This document shows positions 28,528 to 35,357 of a stretch of DNA of 35,357 nucleotides, in pieces; within the stretch, counting starts at the first letter, position 1; each line of letters starts with the position of its first letter. The position numbers were made by a program, and so were the translations under genes. A model generated the notes under the pieces. It did no database searches and was not told the DNA's origin. It saw only the letters and a program-made list of their open reading frames with translations. The stretch is taken from positions 1 to 35,357 of the IMG/VR virus record IMGVR_UViG_3300024505_000143; one strand, given 5' to 3'. This DNA is from a virus.

Positions 28528-29493
28528 TTAACCCAACAGATTGCCGATCAAAGCGGCAACAGGATCAACCAAGCCACTGACAGCATTAACCTGAGCCTTG
28601 GCAGCACCAGCTTGGTAATCGGCAGCGGTCTTAGCCGCACCAGTCAGGTATTGACCCGCTTGAGCGCCTGCCTGAGACTGTTGAGCGCCCAGACTAGCGC
28701 CAAGACTCAACGGAGCTTGTCCCAGAGTTTCTGCTGACGTAGCACCAGTCAAAGCAGCCGTAAACGGAGCCAGAGCTTGCGATTGAAGGTTAAACCCACC
28801 ACCGGCAACACCCAAGCCTCCAGTCATCAGTCCTTGACCTGCTTGAGCCTGCTGGATAGCAGCGTTTTGAGCCTGAGCAGCCAACTGAGCGTCTTGTTGA
28901 GCGATGGCGTTGTAGTAAGCCGCCAACTGGGGATTGGTAGCCATCAAACCCTGAGCGCCGGGAGCGTAGCCAGCTTGAGTGCCGCCAACAGCCAAACCAA
29001 GACGACCTTGTTGCTGTTGTTGATTGGTCAACTGAGCCAGTTGTTGTTCACGACCGGGAGCCAGTAGAGCCTGTTGTTGGCTAATGTAACGCTGACGAGC
29101 AGCTTCAGGAGACTCAGCTACGTATTGTTGACCGAGGTTAAACAGACCAGTTCCGCCTGCCAGCGCAGCTTGTTGCAGAGGCTGCGTCTGAGAGACACCA
29201 CCAACGGTTTGACCTGCTTGAGTCAACAGAGCCTCACGCAGCGCAGCAATGTCAGGAGCAACTTGGTATCCAGCACCGATCAATCGACCTTTATCGTCAA
29301 ACTGAAAGCCGCTAGTGCCAAAGCGAGAGGTGATGCCAACAGGACGGAACTGCGCCATCTCAGCCGCTTGCTGGCCTTGGGCCAACAGAGCATTAGCAAT
29401 GTCGGTCTGTGCGCCTGCGGCTTGGTTAGCAGCATAAATATTGCCAAGACCAGACAAGAGGCCAGTAGTAGTAGACAAATCAGTGGTAGCCAT
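28528..29493 (-). CDS. Putative ejection / internal virion protein, Ala/Gln-rich
   Basis: A 321-residue protein dominated by Ala, Gln and Gly (LLAQGQQAAEMAQF, AYYNAIAQQDAQLAAQAQNA, LGASLGAQQSQAGAQAGQYL). A conserved-looking block is VGITSRFGTSGFQFDDKG. It is the first of the three probable ejection proteins, comparable in composition to P22 gp7/gp20-type proteins, although sequence similarity is not established here. Its ATG overlaps the stop of the small 76-residue gene (TGATG). Confidence 0.7.
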   Translation of the reverse strand: MATTDLSTTTGLLSGLGNIYAANQAAGAQTDIANALLAQGQQAAEMAQFRPVGITSRFGTSGFQFDDKGRLIGAGYQVAPDIAALREALLTQAGQTVGGVSQTQPLQQAALAGGTGLFNLGQQYVAESPEAARQRYISQQQALLAPGREQQLAQLTNQQQQQGRLGLAVGGTQAGYAPGAQGLMATNPQLAAYYNAIAQQDAQLAAQAQNAAIQQAQAGQGLMTGGLGVAGGGFNLQSQALAPFTAALTGATSAETLGQAPLSLGASLGAQQSQAGAQAGQYLTGAAKTAADYQAGAAKAQVNAVSGLVDPVAALIGNLLG

Positions 29494-29723
29494 CAGTAAG
29501 TACCTCCGTCAACGGTGGCTGTAAAAGTGCCTGAGACAGTGAGGTTCACTGCGCTGGCGTTTCCTGTCATGGTTGGATTATTAGCATCAGGTTTGCTGTT
29601 CACAGCCGATTGAATGGCGGTGAATTCTGCGTCAATCTCTGTGCCTTTGACAATCTTTGCAGGGTTGCCGGAAGCAAGAGCATCCTTGGCAGCAAAGTCT
29701 GTGGCTTTGGTATAGTTACTCAT
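29493..29723 (-). CDS. Short tail-fibre-like protein (76 aa)
   Basis: A 76-residue protein, MSNYTKATDFAAKDALASGN, then PAKIVKGTEIDAEFTAIQSA. This is the typical N-terminal attachment block of many phage tail fibres, but here it is followed by only about 30 residues and ends FTATVDGGTY. It may be a shortened fibre base, an adaptor for another fibre, or an old fibre remnant. It is placed between the nozzle and ejection proteins, away from the main fibre genes. The C-terminal VDGGT(Y/F) recurs in the fibre at 374-1624. Confidence 0.7.
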   Translation of the reverse strand: MSNYTKATDFAAKDALASGNPAKIVKGTEIDAEFTAIQSAVNSKPDANNPTMTGNASAVNLTVSGTFTATVDGGTY

Positions 29724-31261
29724 TATCGAGTCCTTCCGACCTTACAATAAACATCAAGTTTCTGAATAGACAATTCTTTGTTAGAAATGTCTGATTCAAT
29801 GCCTAACTGAACAATATTACCTGCTCCTCCGGCTTGAATCTTTTGGTTGTCAAATATCAAACCAGCAGTGTATTCATTAATGTTGTACTCAGCAAGCCCA
29901 TATTCAGCAATAGTTGTGTTACCAATATTGATGATCTGAGACTGGTAGTTGTCAACATAGTCAAAGCCATATTTAACACTAATGTCTAATCCATTACCAC
30001 CAATCAAGGTAAAGCTAATCTTCTTCAACAGCTTCAAGACCGTTGGTTGTCCAAAGTCAAAGTAACTGGTGTAGTAACGCAGACGATAAGACGAAGTATT
30101 GTCCAAATTACCAACATAGTATCCAACATAGCTCTCTGTACCGATCAGTACTTCTTTGCTGCGAGTTACCGCCAGTGCTGAAGGAGTCAAAGTCCAAGTA
30201 GTCACCCTTGCCGCACCGTTTTGCATCTTAGTACGTGTGTCAAAACAGTAAGTAACATTACTGACAGGCAACACAAGCAGGTAGAAAGCGTTGACATCAG
30301 AATAAACAGCCTTGATGTTCGCTAGGTTCTCAGCACCCACACGAGCTACCAGCTCATCACGAACGCTGCTGCTAATATCTGTCATAGGAGCAGAACGATC
30401 TTGAACCACTCGACCAAAGGATCGAACACCGTTATCGCTCAGATACAGAATATCAGTACCTACCACAGCTACCGAGTCACGAGCACAACAACCTGTGCCT
30501 ACAATGGTGTCAGTCAATTGAAGGTTCTGAGGATCAGTGGCGTTAGAATACACCAGAATCTGACGACGACCAAAGATAATCAAATAGTTGTTATGAACCG
30601 CCAGTGCTTGAATCTCATCAGCGCCAGCAGGCCATACCTGAGCTACATTCAAAGTACCAGAAGTGCCGGTAGCAAAGATGTGACCAGCAAGCAAATCAGA
30701 GAACTGAACAGTATTCTTGTCGGTAGCCGTATTAGCTGTCCAAGTGCGTCCATAGGCCGATACAACGCAGTTAGCGCTTTGTACCGTACCACTGTATCCA
30801 GATACCTCAGAAACACGCTTATATTGCGTGGTAGACACCGCAGGATCGAAGACTAGAGGATCATGATCACTCTGGTATAGGTACATCTTGCCGTTTAAAG
30901 CAGCCATCTGCCAGTTGCTGTTAGTGATCGTAGGAGCAACACCTCCACCGCCATAGGTCAAGGTGGTCAAGGTTGAACCATTGAGCTTAAACAGTTTATT
31001 ATTAGCAGCAACAAGAATATAAGAGGTTCCATCATTGGCAATTAACTCACCAATGGACTGGATACTGGCAGTGCCTGTATCGGTATTAAGCGTGTGCTTA
31101 GGAAGCCAGCCTTTACGAGCACCGATACGACCAAACTTATCAATGATGCAGTTTTGGGCAATGGTAGCGAACCCGGACTCCAACTGAACCGAGGAATCCT
31201 GAGTGTTTACCCCCATGAAGCCGGGGGCGGCGATACTGGAGGTTAAAAGCTGTTCTGCCAT
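29723..31261 (-). CDS. Tail nozzle protein (T7 gp12 / P22 gp10-like)
   Basis: A 512-residue protein starting MAEQLLTSSIAAPGFMGVNT, with repeated beta-rich motifs: DGTSYILVAANNKLFKL, NGKMYLYQSDHDPLVFD, NNYLIIFGRRQILVYSN and SYRLRYYTSYFDFG. This pattern of a beta-propeller fits the tail tubular protein B or packaged-DNA-stabilisation class that forms the tail nozzle. It follows the adaptor gene with only one base between. The conserved opening (GVNTQDSS...AQNCIIDKFGRIGARKG) supports the family. The call is by pattern and context. Confidence 0.8.
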   Translation of the reverse strand: MAEQLLTSSIAAPGFMGVNTQDSSVQLESGFATIAQNCIIDKFGRIGARKGWLPKHTLNTDTGTASIQSIGELIANDGTSYILVAANNKLFKLNGSTLTTLTYGGGGVAPTITNSNWQMAALNGKMYLYQSDHDPLVFDPAVSTTQYKRVSEVSGYSGTVQSANCVVSAYGRTWTANTATDKNTVQFSDLLAGHIFATGTSGTLNVAQVWPAGADEIQALAVHNNYLIIFGRRQILVYSNATDPQNLQLTDTIVGTGCCARDSVAVVGTDILYLSDNGVRSFGRVVQDRSAPMTDISSSVRDELVARVGAENLANIKAVYSDVNAFYLLVLPVSNVTYCFDTRTKMQNGAARVTTWTLTPSALAVTRSKEVLIGTESYVGYYVGNLDNTSSYRLRYYTSYFDFGQPTVLKLLKKISFTLIGGNGLDISVKYGFDYVDNYQSQIINIGNTTIAEYGLAEYNINEYTAGLIFDNQKIQAGGAGNIVQLGIESDISNKELSIQKLDVYCKVGRTR

Positions 31262-31909
31262 TTAGATACCGACCCAAGTGATTTCTTCATCGTAGCGGTT
31301 TCGCTCAATAGCGACAGCATCAGCCAGAGCAAGACGGTACTGGAGATAAGCTTCAGAAGACTGAACACCGCCATCCTCGCCACGCTCTGCGATAGACTTG
31401 GAATAAGCCAACATAGCCACCAAATGATCAGGAACTTCAACACGATCCGTATCCGCAACCAAGTCAGGCTGAGGAATGATCAGGTTAAACCGAAGCGTAT
31501 AGGCTTTATCGGGGATAGGATAGACATCAACCTGAGTGTCTCCGTTATTGTCTACACCGTTGAAGTTATAGTACACAGGAGCAGCTTTTTGTTGATCTAC
31601 CAGCAAGAAAGCCTTGTTCATCCAGTGAGTAGGACGATACTGCATCACAGTGTCTTCTGAGTCATTGAGCACATCAATGACACGGAAACGGTTTTGAGAG
31701 CCTACCAGAACATAGTTAAAGACTGCATCCGTAGTGGTGGCAGTCAAAGTATTGCTCAAAGCATTCCAGTCATGAGCATCTTCTACGTCTCTCTTTGCAT
31801 CGTTTACAAAGACACCAATCATCTTGGAATACATGGTGTCGTTGACCGAAGTAACCGTAGGCTCACGCAGTCGCTTCAATACATTGTTGACAAGTTCAAG
31901 GTAAGTCAT
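31262..31909 (-). CDS. Tail adaptor protein (T7 gp11 / P22 gp4-like)
   Basis: A 215-residue protein, MTYLELVNNVLKRLREPTVT, with a VNDAKRDVEDAHDWNAL segment and a late helical domain (VPDHLVAMLAYSKSIAERGE, YLQYRLALADAVAIERNR). These are the usual features of the head-tail adaptor (tail tubular A-like) proteins, which bridge the portal to the nozzle. It lies right before the nozzle gene. The ATG at 31909 is preceded by AAGGA. Confidence 0.82.
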   Translation of the reverse strand: MTYLELVNNVLKRLREPTVTSVNDTMYSKMIGVFVNDAKRDVEDAHDWNALSNTLTATTTDAVFNYVLVGSQNRFRVIDVLNDSEDTVMQYRPTHWMNKAFLLVDQQKAAPVYYNFNGVDNNGDTQVDVYPIPDKAYTLRFNLIIPQPDLVADTDRVEVPDHLVAMLAYSKSIAERGEDGGVQSSEAYLQYRLALADAVAIERNRYDEEITWVGI

Positions 31910-31910
31910 C

Positions 31911-32246
31911 TCAAATTCCTTGTTTCTTAATCAGTTCAAAAGTGCAGATGGTGCTAAATGAACTACCAGCCTCGCTTTGCATCATGACCTTATCGCCTTC
32001 TTCGAGGACAACATAAGCACCGCCGTCAATACGAAGATACTCTTTACTTGATACGGTATTCTGATTCAAGACATAAATATTAGTGCTTGCGCTGGAATCC
32101 GTCCAATAAACAGTGCAGTGCTTAGTCGAACCAGAGCCATTAAATAAGTACATAAGGTTCCACTTAGCATAGTAGCCAGTAGGAACCGTATATACCGTAG
32201 TCAGTGTATCGGCTACGAGGTTTAGACCAACGCTATATTCACGCAT
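31911..32246 (-). CDS. Small beta-rich structural protein (111 aa)
   Basis: A 111-residue protein, MREYSVGLNLVADTLTTVYT, dominated by alternating beta-strand segments (YYAKWNLMYLFNGSGSTK, YLRIDGGAYVVLEEGDKVMM). It looks like a small jelly-roll or decoration/tail protein. Similar short beta proteins occur before the adaptor gene in podoviruses. AAGAAG lies just upstream of the ATG. No enzyme motif. The exact role is unknown. Confidence 0.65.
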   Translation of the reverse strand: MREYSVGLNLVADTLTTVYTVPTGYYAKWNLMYLFNGSGSTKHCTVYWTDSSASTNIYVLNQNTVSSKEYLRIDGGAYVVLEEGDKVMMQSEAGSSFSTICTFELIKKQGI

Positions 32247-32414
32247 TTACTTCTTCTTTTTCTTCTTCTGAGCCATGCCTGCTTCGCTCATCGCTATCGC
32301 AATGGCCTGCTTACGATTCTTGACGACGGGGCCGCCTTTACCGCTATGCAGAGTACCTTCTTTGTACTCACGCATCACTTTACCAACTTTTTCTTGACCT
32401 TTAGCTTTTTTCAT
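32247..32414 (-). CDS. DUF6496-like small basic protein (55 aa)
   Basis: A 55-residue protein, MKKAKGQEKVGKVMREYKEG, then TLHSGKGGPVVKNRKQAIAI, AMSEAGMAQ and six lysines. The block QEKVGKVM-EYK-GTLHSGKGGPVVK-RKQAIAIA is the widely distributed DUF6496, found in phages and bacteria with no known role. The run of Lys at the end gives a strong positive charge that could contact DNA or membrane. Its start overlaps the 32411-32644 gene by four bases. Confidence 0.8.
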   Translation of the reverse strand: MKKAKGQEKVGKVMREYKEGTLHSGKGGPVVKNRKQAIAIAMSEAGMAQKKKKKK

Positions 32415-32644
32415 GGATTCACCTTATGAGTTACGGCAGCATAGATAGCGCCAAAGAAAGCACCAACAATAATAATAGGTTTGACTGCTTTAGCCAACCA
32501 CTCTAATACCGTGAAAGCCCCTGCCGCTGCGTTAAAAGCTTTAACCACATCCTGCGTATTGCGGTCGATCTTATCAACTTTTTGCTCAACTGTCAAGAGT
32601 CTTTCGTATATTTCAGCGTGGCTGATATCTTCCTTATCAGTCAT
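32411..32644 (-). CDS. Small membrane protein with coiled coil (77 aa)
   Basis: A 77-residue protein, MTDKEDISHAEIYERLLTVE, with coiled coil (QKVDKIDRNTQDVVKAF) and a membrane span at residues 53-72 (AVKPIIIVGAFFGAIYAAVT), ending in a short basic tail. The layout is that of small phage membrane proteins near structural genes. It is a second candidate for a holin or pinholin, but the lysis cassette at 24811-25793 already has a likelier one. It overlaps both neighbours by about four bases. Confidence 0.65.
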   Translation of the reverse strand: MTDKEDISHAEIYERLLTVEQKVDKIDRNTQDVVKAFNAAAGAFTVLEWLAKAVKPIIIVGAFFGAIYAAVTHKVNP

Positions 32645-33141
32645 TTAAACCATCCTTGATCTTTTGCAAAAATAATCCCGTTGATAAGCACCCAAAGCAG
32701 GGGCGGGACAATGATCACTACCAAACCGACACCAATACAGGTTTCAATGAACTGTTTGGTTTTCTTAGCTTTCTGAATTGCAGCATCTCTGGCTCGTCTT
32801 TGAGCTTCTTTAGCCTCTTTTTCAGCCTCTGCTACCCTTTTTGTTATCTTGTCCCAGACATCAGCGTGCCCGGTGGTGAAGAATATCATCTTTAGCTCAT
32901 TCTCAAACTTCTCTTGAGATAATAGTTCCAACTCCAGTTGAACCGCTTGCGCTAAGGATGATCCACCTTTCTTTTTAGCCTGCTCAACAGCCTTAATTGT
33001 CTCGTGCTTGGCTCCAAAATACTGAGACACCAGAGGCCCAAGAGAACTCACATCGTTGATGGTCTTTTGGGCTTGTTTGATGACTTGAACAGTCTTTTGA
33101 ACCGCTGCAAAAGCAGCCAAGGCTGTCGATAAAGGTTCCAT
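32641..33141 (-). CDS. Membrane-anchored helical protein (166 aa)
   Basis: A 166-residue protein with N-terminal helices (LSTALAAFAAVQKTVQVIKQ), a charged coiled coil (KRVAEAEKEAKEAQRRARDA) and a C-terminal membrane span (residues 136-158, CIGVGLVVIIVPPLLWVLIN). A protein with such a soluble coil and membrane end near the tail genes could assist DNA entry or lysis. No family recognised with certainty. It directly follows the 33141-33344 gene with a one-base overlap. Confidence 0.65.
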   Translation of the reverse strand: MEPLSTALAAFAAVQKTVQVIKQAQKTINDVSSLGPLVSQYFGAKHETIKAVEQAKKKGGSSLAQAVQLELELLSQEKFENELKMIFFTTGHADVWDKITKRVAEAEKEAKEAQRRARDAAIQKAKKTKQFIETCIGVGLVVIIVPPLLWVLINGIIFAKDQGWFK

Positions 33142-33344
33142 TACTCACCATCAAGAGATTTCTTTAGCATCCCCATGAAAGCATCACGACCAACAGCAAG
33201 CTGATCAAGGTTAAACCGAGCAGTGCCGATCTTACGATCCAAGTCTGCCACGTGGTTCACCATCGCTTGTTGCTCGGGTGTCAAGTCTTCAAACAGATAC
33301 TCTTTGTCATCAATCTTCAGTGGGGTCTTTTCATTTTTTCCCAT
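33141..33344 (-). CDS. Small charged helical protein (67 aa), DUF6447-like
   Basis: The ATG at 33344 (MGKNEKTPLKIDDKEYLFED) has AGGAGA upstream; a longer in-frame start at 33371 is less likely. The C-terminus is a helix (LTPEQQAMVNHVADLDRKIG, LDQLAVGRDAFMGMLKKSLD). The opening KIDDKEYLFEDLTPEQQAMV resembles the DUF6447 small phage proteins, which have no known function. An inverted repeat (CCACCA-N8-TGGTGG, 33362-33381) lies before it, probably an mRNA hairpin. Confidence 0.6.
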   Translation of the reverse strand: MGKNEKTPLKIDDKEYLFEDLTPEQQAMVNHVADLDRKIGTARFNLDQLAVGRDAFMGMLKKSLDGE

Positions 33345-33390
33345 GCTGATTCTCCTATAAGCCACCATCAAAGGCTGGTGGATTGCCTAT

Positions 33391-33678
33391 TTACCAAGGA
33401 AGCCCAGAAGCTTGAACAGGGTTCTTCTGAGCATTGATCTGTGCGGTCACAGCAGCCTCAGTAGCGGCTTTGTCCACAGATGCCCACACCCAACCCAACA
33501 CAGTTTCTTGTGTCAGAGCGTCATAGGCGACAGTCGGCTGTCCTTCAGCCCATGAGCAAGTGGCGTAAACAGAAGCGGAGAACTCTCCGTCTACTGCCGA
33601 ACAAGTCCAATGTGCCGTTGTTACAAAACCGTCAGAGGTACGGCGGTCGAGATTAGAGATTGTCCAAGTGATTTGCAT
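33391..33678 (-). CDS. DUF7936-like small fibre-associated protein (95 aa)
   Basis: The ATG at 33678 (MQITWTISNLDRRTSDGFVT) has AGGAG with good spacing; a nearer ATG at 33684 is too close to it. The sequence TAHWTCSAVDGEFSASVY and AAVTAQINAQKNPVQASGLP, W closes, resembles DUF7936 proteins found right after tail fibre genes in many phages. A fibre-assembly or chaperone role is commonly supposed but unproven. The gene overlaps the end of the S74 fibre. Confidence 0.75.
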   Translation of the reverse strand: MQITWTISNLDRRTSDGFVTTAHWTCSAVDGEFSASVYATCSWAEGQPTVAYDALTQETVLGWVWASVDKAATEAAVTAQINAQKNPVQASGLPW

Positions 33679-33680
33679 TT

Positions 33681-35357
33681 TCATGCTCCTTTCAATGCGG
33701 CCACATCGGCCTTGAGTTGTTCAATGATGGCTTGCTGTTCTTGAATTGCTTTGACCAAACGGGCTTCAGTTTTGCTCCACGCCGAGACAGTAAGCATCCC
33801 ATCTTCTCGTTCACCTACAGCATCTGGATAAACTTTTTGCATTTCTTGAGCAATAAAACCAGTTTGATGTCCACCTCCTTCAGACGCAATGTAATCAAAC
33901 TCAACAGGACGCAATGCCATGATGTTGGCAAGTTGAGGTGGTATATCAACAATGTTTTCTTTCAATCGAGCATCTGAATATGTGCCAAAGGCCAATGTGT
34001 TAGCCCCGTTCATATTGATTTGACCAGCACCCGCACCAGTGGAAAGAATGGTGGCCTGCAAAATGATTTGTGAAGTTGTCGTATTGTTGTCCTGCTTACC
34101 AATCCGAAGCCCAGGTTGACCAACATCACCAGCCGTAGAACTGTTAAAAGTAACAAGCGGTGCGGAAGTTGCGGCTCCGCTAACTGCAAGTTTTCCAGAT
34201 TGGCTCGTAGTCCCCACCAGCAAATTCCCGCTGGAGTCGATTAACATCCGAGCCGCGCCAGCGGTATTGCTGTAAATCACAAACTGGTCAGCAGAGGCGG
34301 TAACACCGTTACCGATAGTCCATCCATATACGCCGTTGGAAGTAACAAAACCCAACGTGCGACTTTCTGTGGCCGATGCGATACGCAAGACTGCGCTACC
34401 GTTAACATCAAGTTTTGCAACGGGGGATGTACTTCCAACCCCCAAATTCCCACTCGCATCCAGCGTCATTGCTTGGGTGAAGGTGATGGCAGAACCAGCA
34501 GTTCCAGTTCCAGCAGTAAACCATTTATGGACGTTGGCATCCAGCAAATACATTGATGCACTAGAACCCGCAACACGGTTGTATGTTGGAGACGAACCTG
34601 TGCCAGTTGCATATACGTTGTTGGCGAACAAAGCCTGTCCAACAGTTGAAATTTCGGCCGCAACACTTGCGTATTGTCCAAGTTGAATCGGCTTATAGTT
34701 TGCACTCCAAGCACTCGGCGTAACCCCTAGACCAAGGTTGCCAGAGGAGTCGAGACGCATACGCTCGGAGCCAGCAGTTGCAAACAGAATTGCATCGTTG
34801 GCAAACTCATACCCCACATATCCTCTGTTAACTCCAGAAGTGGTGTTTCTAAATACCAAATACCCCGTAGCAGTTGAGGGGCCAGAAACAGCAACCCTTG
34901 GAGATGAGGCATCGTATATATCAAGTTTTGTAGAAGGCGAACTCGTCCCAATGCCAAGACCTGTGGAGGTCAGGCGCATTTTTTCTGCAAGGTTTGCCGA
35001 GAACACCAGAGAAACACCAGTGCCACCGTATAAGTTATATGTGCTGCTTGTGTTGTCGTAATACAAGTAGCCTTTTTCAACGCCGTTGTACCTGTTTGCA
35101 ATGCCAGATAAATTTCCTGATGACGCATCGGTATAAATCTGACCTTTCCCAGTAGCCCACGCAGCCGTTGATGCAAGACTCGCCCCATCAAAAGTCAGCG
35201 CACTACCACTTGTCGCAACCTTAGAGCCGTCGAGATACAGAACCCCGTTGGCTGTGCCAGCCGACAGAGTGGGGTTGGCGGTAAGAGTGGCAGCACCCGT
35301 CAGAGTGGTTGTGCCAGTAACAGCCAGAGTGGAAGAAAGCGTAGTGGCTCCAGTGAC
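33681..35357 (-). CDS. S74-type tail fibre, C-terminal part with self-cleaving chaperone
   Basis: The frame is open to the right edge (558 residues in window) and continues from the fibre N-terminus at 1-365. The shaft has repeated beta-type blocks, such as MRLDSSGNLGLGVTPSA, MTLDASGNLGVGSTSPV and MLIDSSGNLLVGTTSQS, the pattern of fibre repeats. The last 98 residues are the intramolecular chaperone/peptidase S74 domain: YSDARLKENIVDI carries the catalytic Ser-Lys (SDxRLK), followed by FDYIASEGGGHQTGFIAQEM and a coiled-coil tail. The domain would cut itself off before the Ser after folding the trimer. It probably carries the receptor-binding region. Confidence 0.9.
   Translation of the reverse strand, partial: VTGATTLSSTLAVTGTTTLTGAATLTANPTLSAGTANGVLYLDGSKVATSGSALTFDGASLASTAAWATGKGQIYTDASSGNLSGIANRYNGVEKGYLYYDNTSSTYNLYGGTGVSLVFSANLAEKMRLTSTGLGIGTSSPSTKLDIYDASSPRVAVSGPSTATGYLVFRNTTSGVNRGYVGYEFANDAILFATAGSERMRLDSSGNLGLGVTPSAWSANYKPIQLGQYASVAAEISTVGQALFANNVYATGTGSSPTYNRVAGSSASMYLLDANVHKWFTAGTGTAGSAITFTQAMTLDASGNLGVGSTSPVAKLDVNGSAVLRIASATESRTLGFVTSNGVYGWTIGNGVTASADQFVIYSNTAGAARMLIDSSGNLLVGTTSQSGKLAVSGAATSAPLVTFNSSTAGDVGQPGLRIGKQDNNTTTSQIILQATILSTGAGAGQINMNGANTLAFGTYSDARLKENIVDIPPQLANIMALRPVEFDYIASEGGGHQTGFIAQEMQKVYPDAVGEREDGMLTVSAWSKTEARLVKAIQEQQAIIEQLKADVAALKGA
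35215..35357. repeat. Right copy of terminal direct repeat / circular overlap
   Basis: The last 126 bases are identical to 18-143, and the preceding 17 match with three differences. It lies within the minus-strand fibre gene in the same frame. This is the expected sign of a circularly closed contig or a terminally redundant genome. Confidence 0.85.

Noticed and set aside
1-35357. Search for tRNA genes, integrase, repressor and phage RNA polymerase.
   Set aside because: No cloverleaf-like sequence or family motif was seen by eye; a dedicated tRNA scan and profile search could still find a divergent one.

Overview
This window looks like an essentially complete genome of a tailed phage with a podovirus-type (short-tailed) gene set. 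Its replication genes are T7-like, but no phage RNA polymerase is visible. The first 143 bases recur at the right end (identical over 126 bp), and one tail-fibre reading frame runs across the junction in frame. The molecule therefore closes as a circle of about 35.2 kb (inference), from circularisation, terminal redundancy or assembly overlap. No integrase, repressor, tRNA, rRNA or CRISPR array was seen, so a lytic lifestyle is most likely. The two best promoters are sigma70-like (TTGACA, 17-bp spacer) and the DnaA boxes fit the usual proteobacterial consensus, so the host is probably a Gram-negative, perhaps aquatic, bacterium. That host assignment is inference.

There are two transcription blocks. 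The rightward block (11355-24770) holds about ten small early genes of unknown function, then replication and nucleotide genes: primase-helicase, family A DNA polymerase, a probable ssDNA-binding protein, 5'-3' exonuclease, an HExxH metalloprotein, a PDDEXK-like endonuclease, ThyX, MazG, a calcineurin-like phosphoesterase, a DUF3310 protein, a GIY-YIG-like endonuclease and a class II (B12-dependent) ribonucleotide reductase. It ends at a strong terminator (24786-24812).

The leftward block starts at 10241 and runs down to base 1, then continues from base 35357 down to 24811. Its order is small and large terminase, conserved small proteins, portal, scaffold, major capsid protein, two terminator-like hairpins, tail and fibre proteins (including an Ala/Ser heptad fibre and an S74 self-cleaving fibre), small membrane and accessory proteins, adaptor and nozzle proteins, three probable ejection proteins, a probable holin and a GH24 lysozyme.

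The blocks diverge from a 1.1-kb noncoding region (10242-11354). It carries five TTATNCACA DnaA boxes, an AT-rich palindrome cluster and two 14-bp palindromes sharing the core CTTATATAAG. I read it as a replication origin plus divergent control region. The phage appears to copy its DNA with its own primase-helicase and polymerase, make dNTPs with ThyX and RNR, and rely on host RNA polymerase and probably host DnaA. The least explained parts are the early small-gene cluster, the origin, and the tail-fibre locus where the contig breaks.
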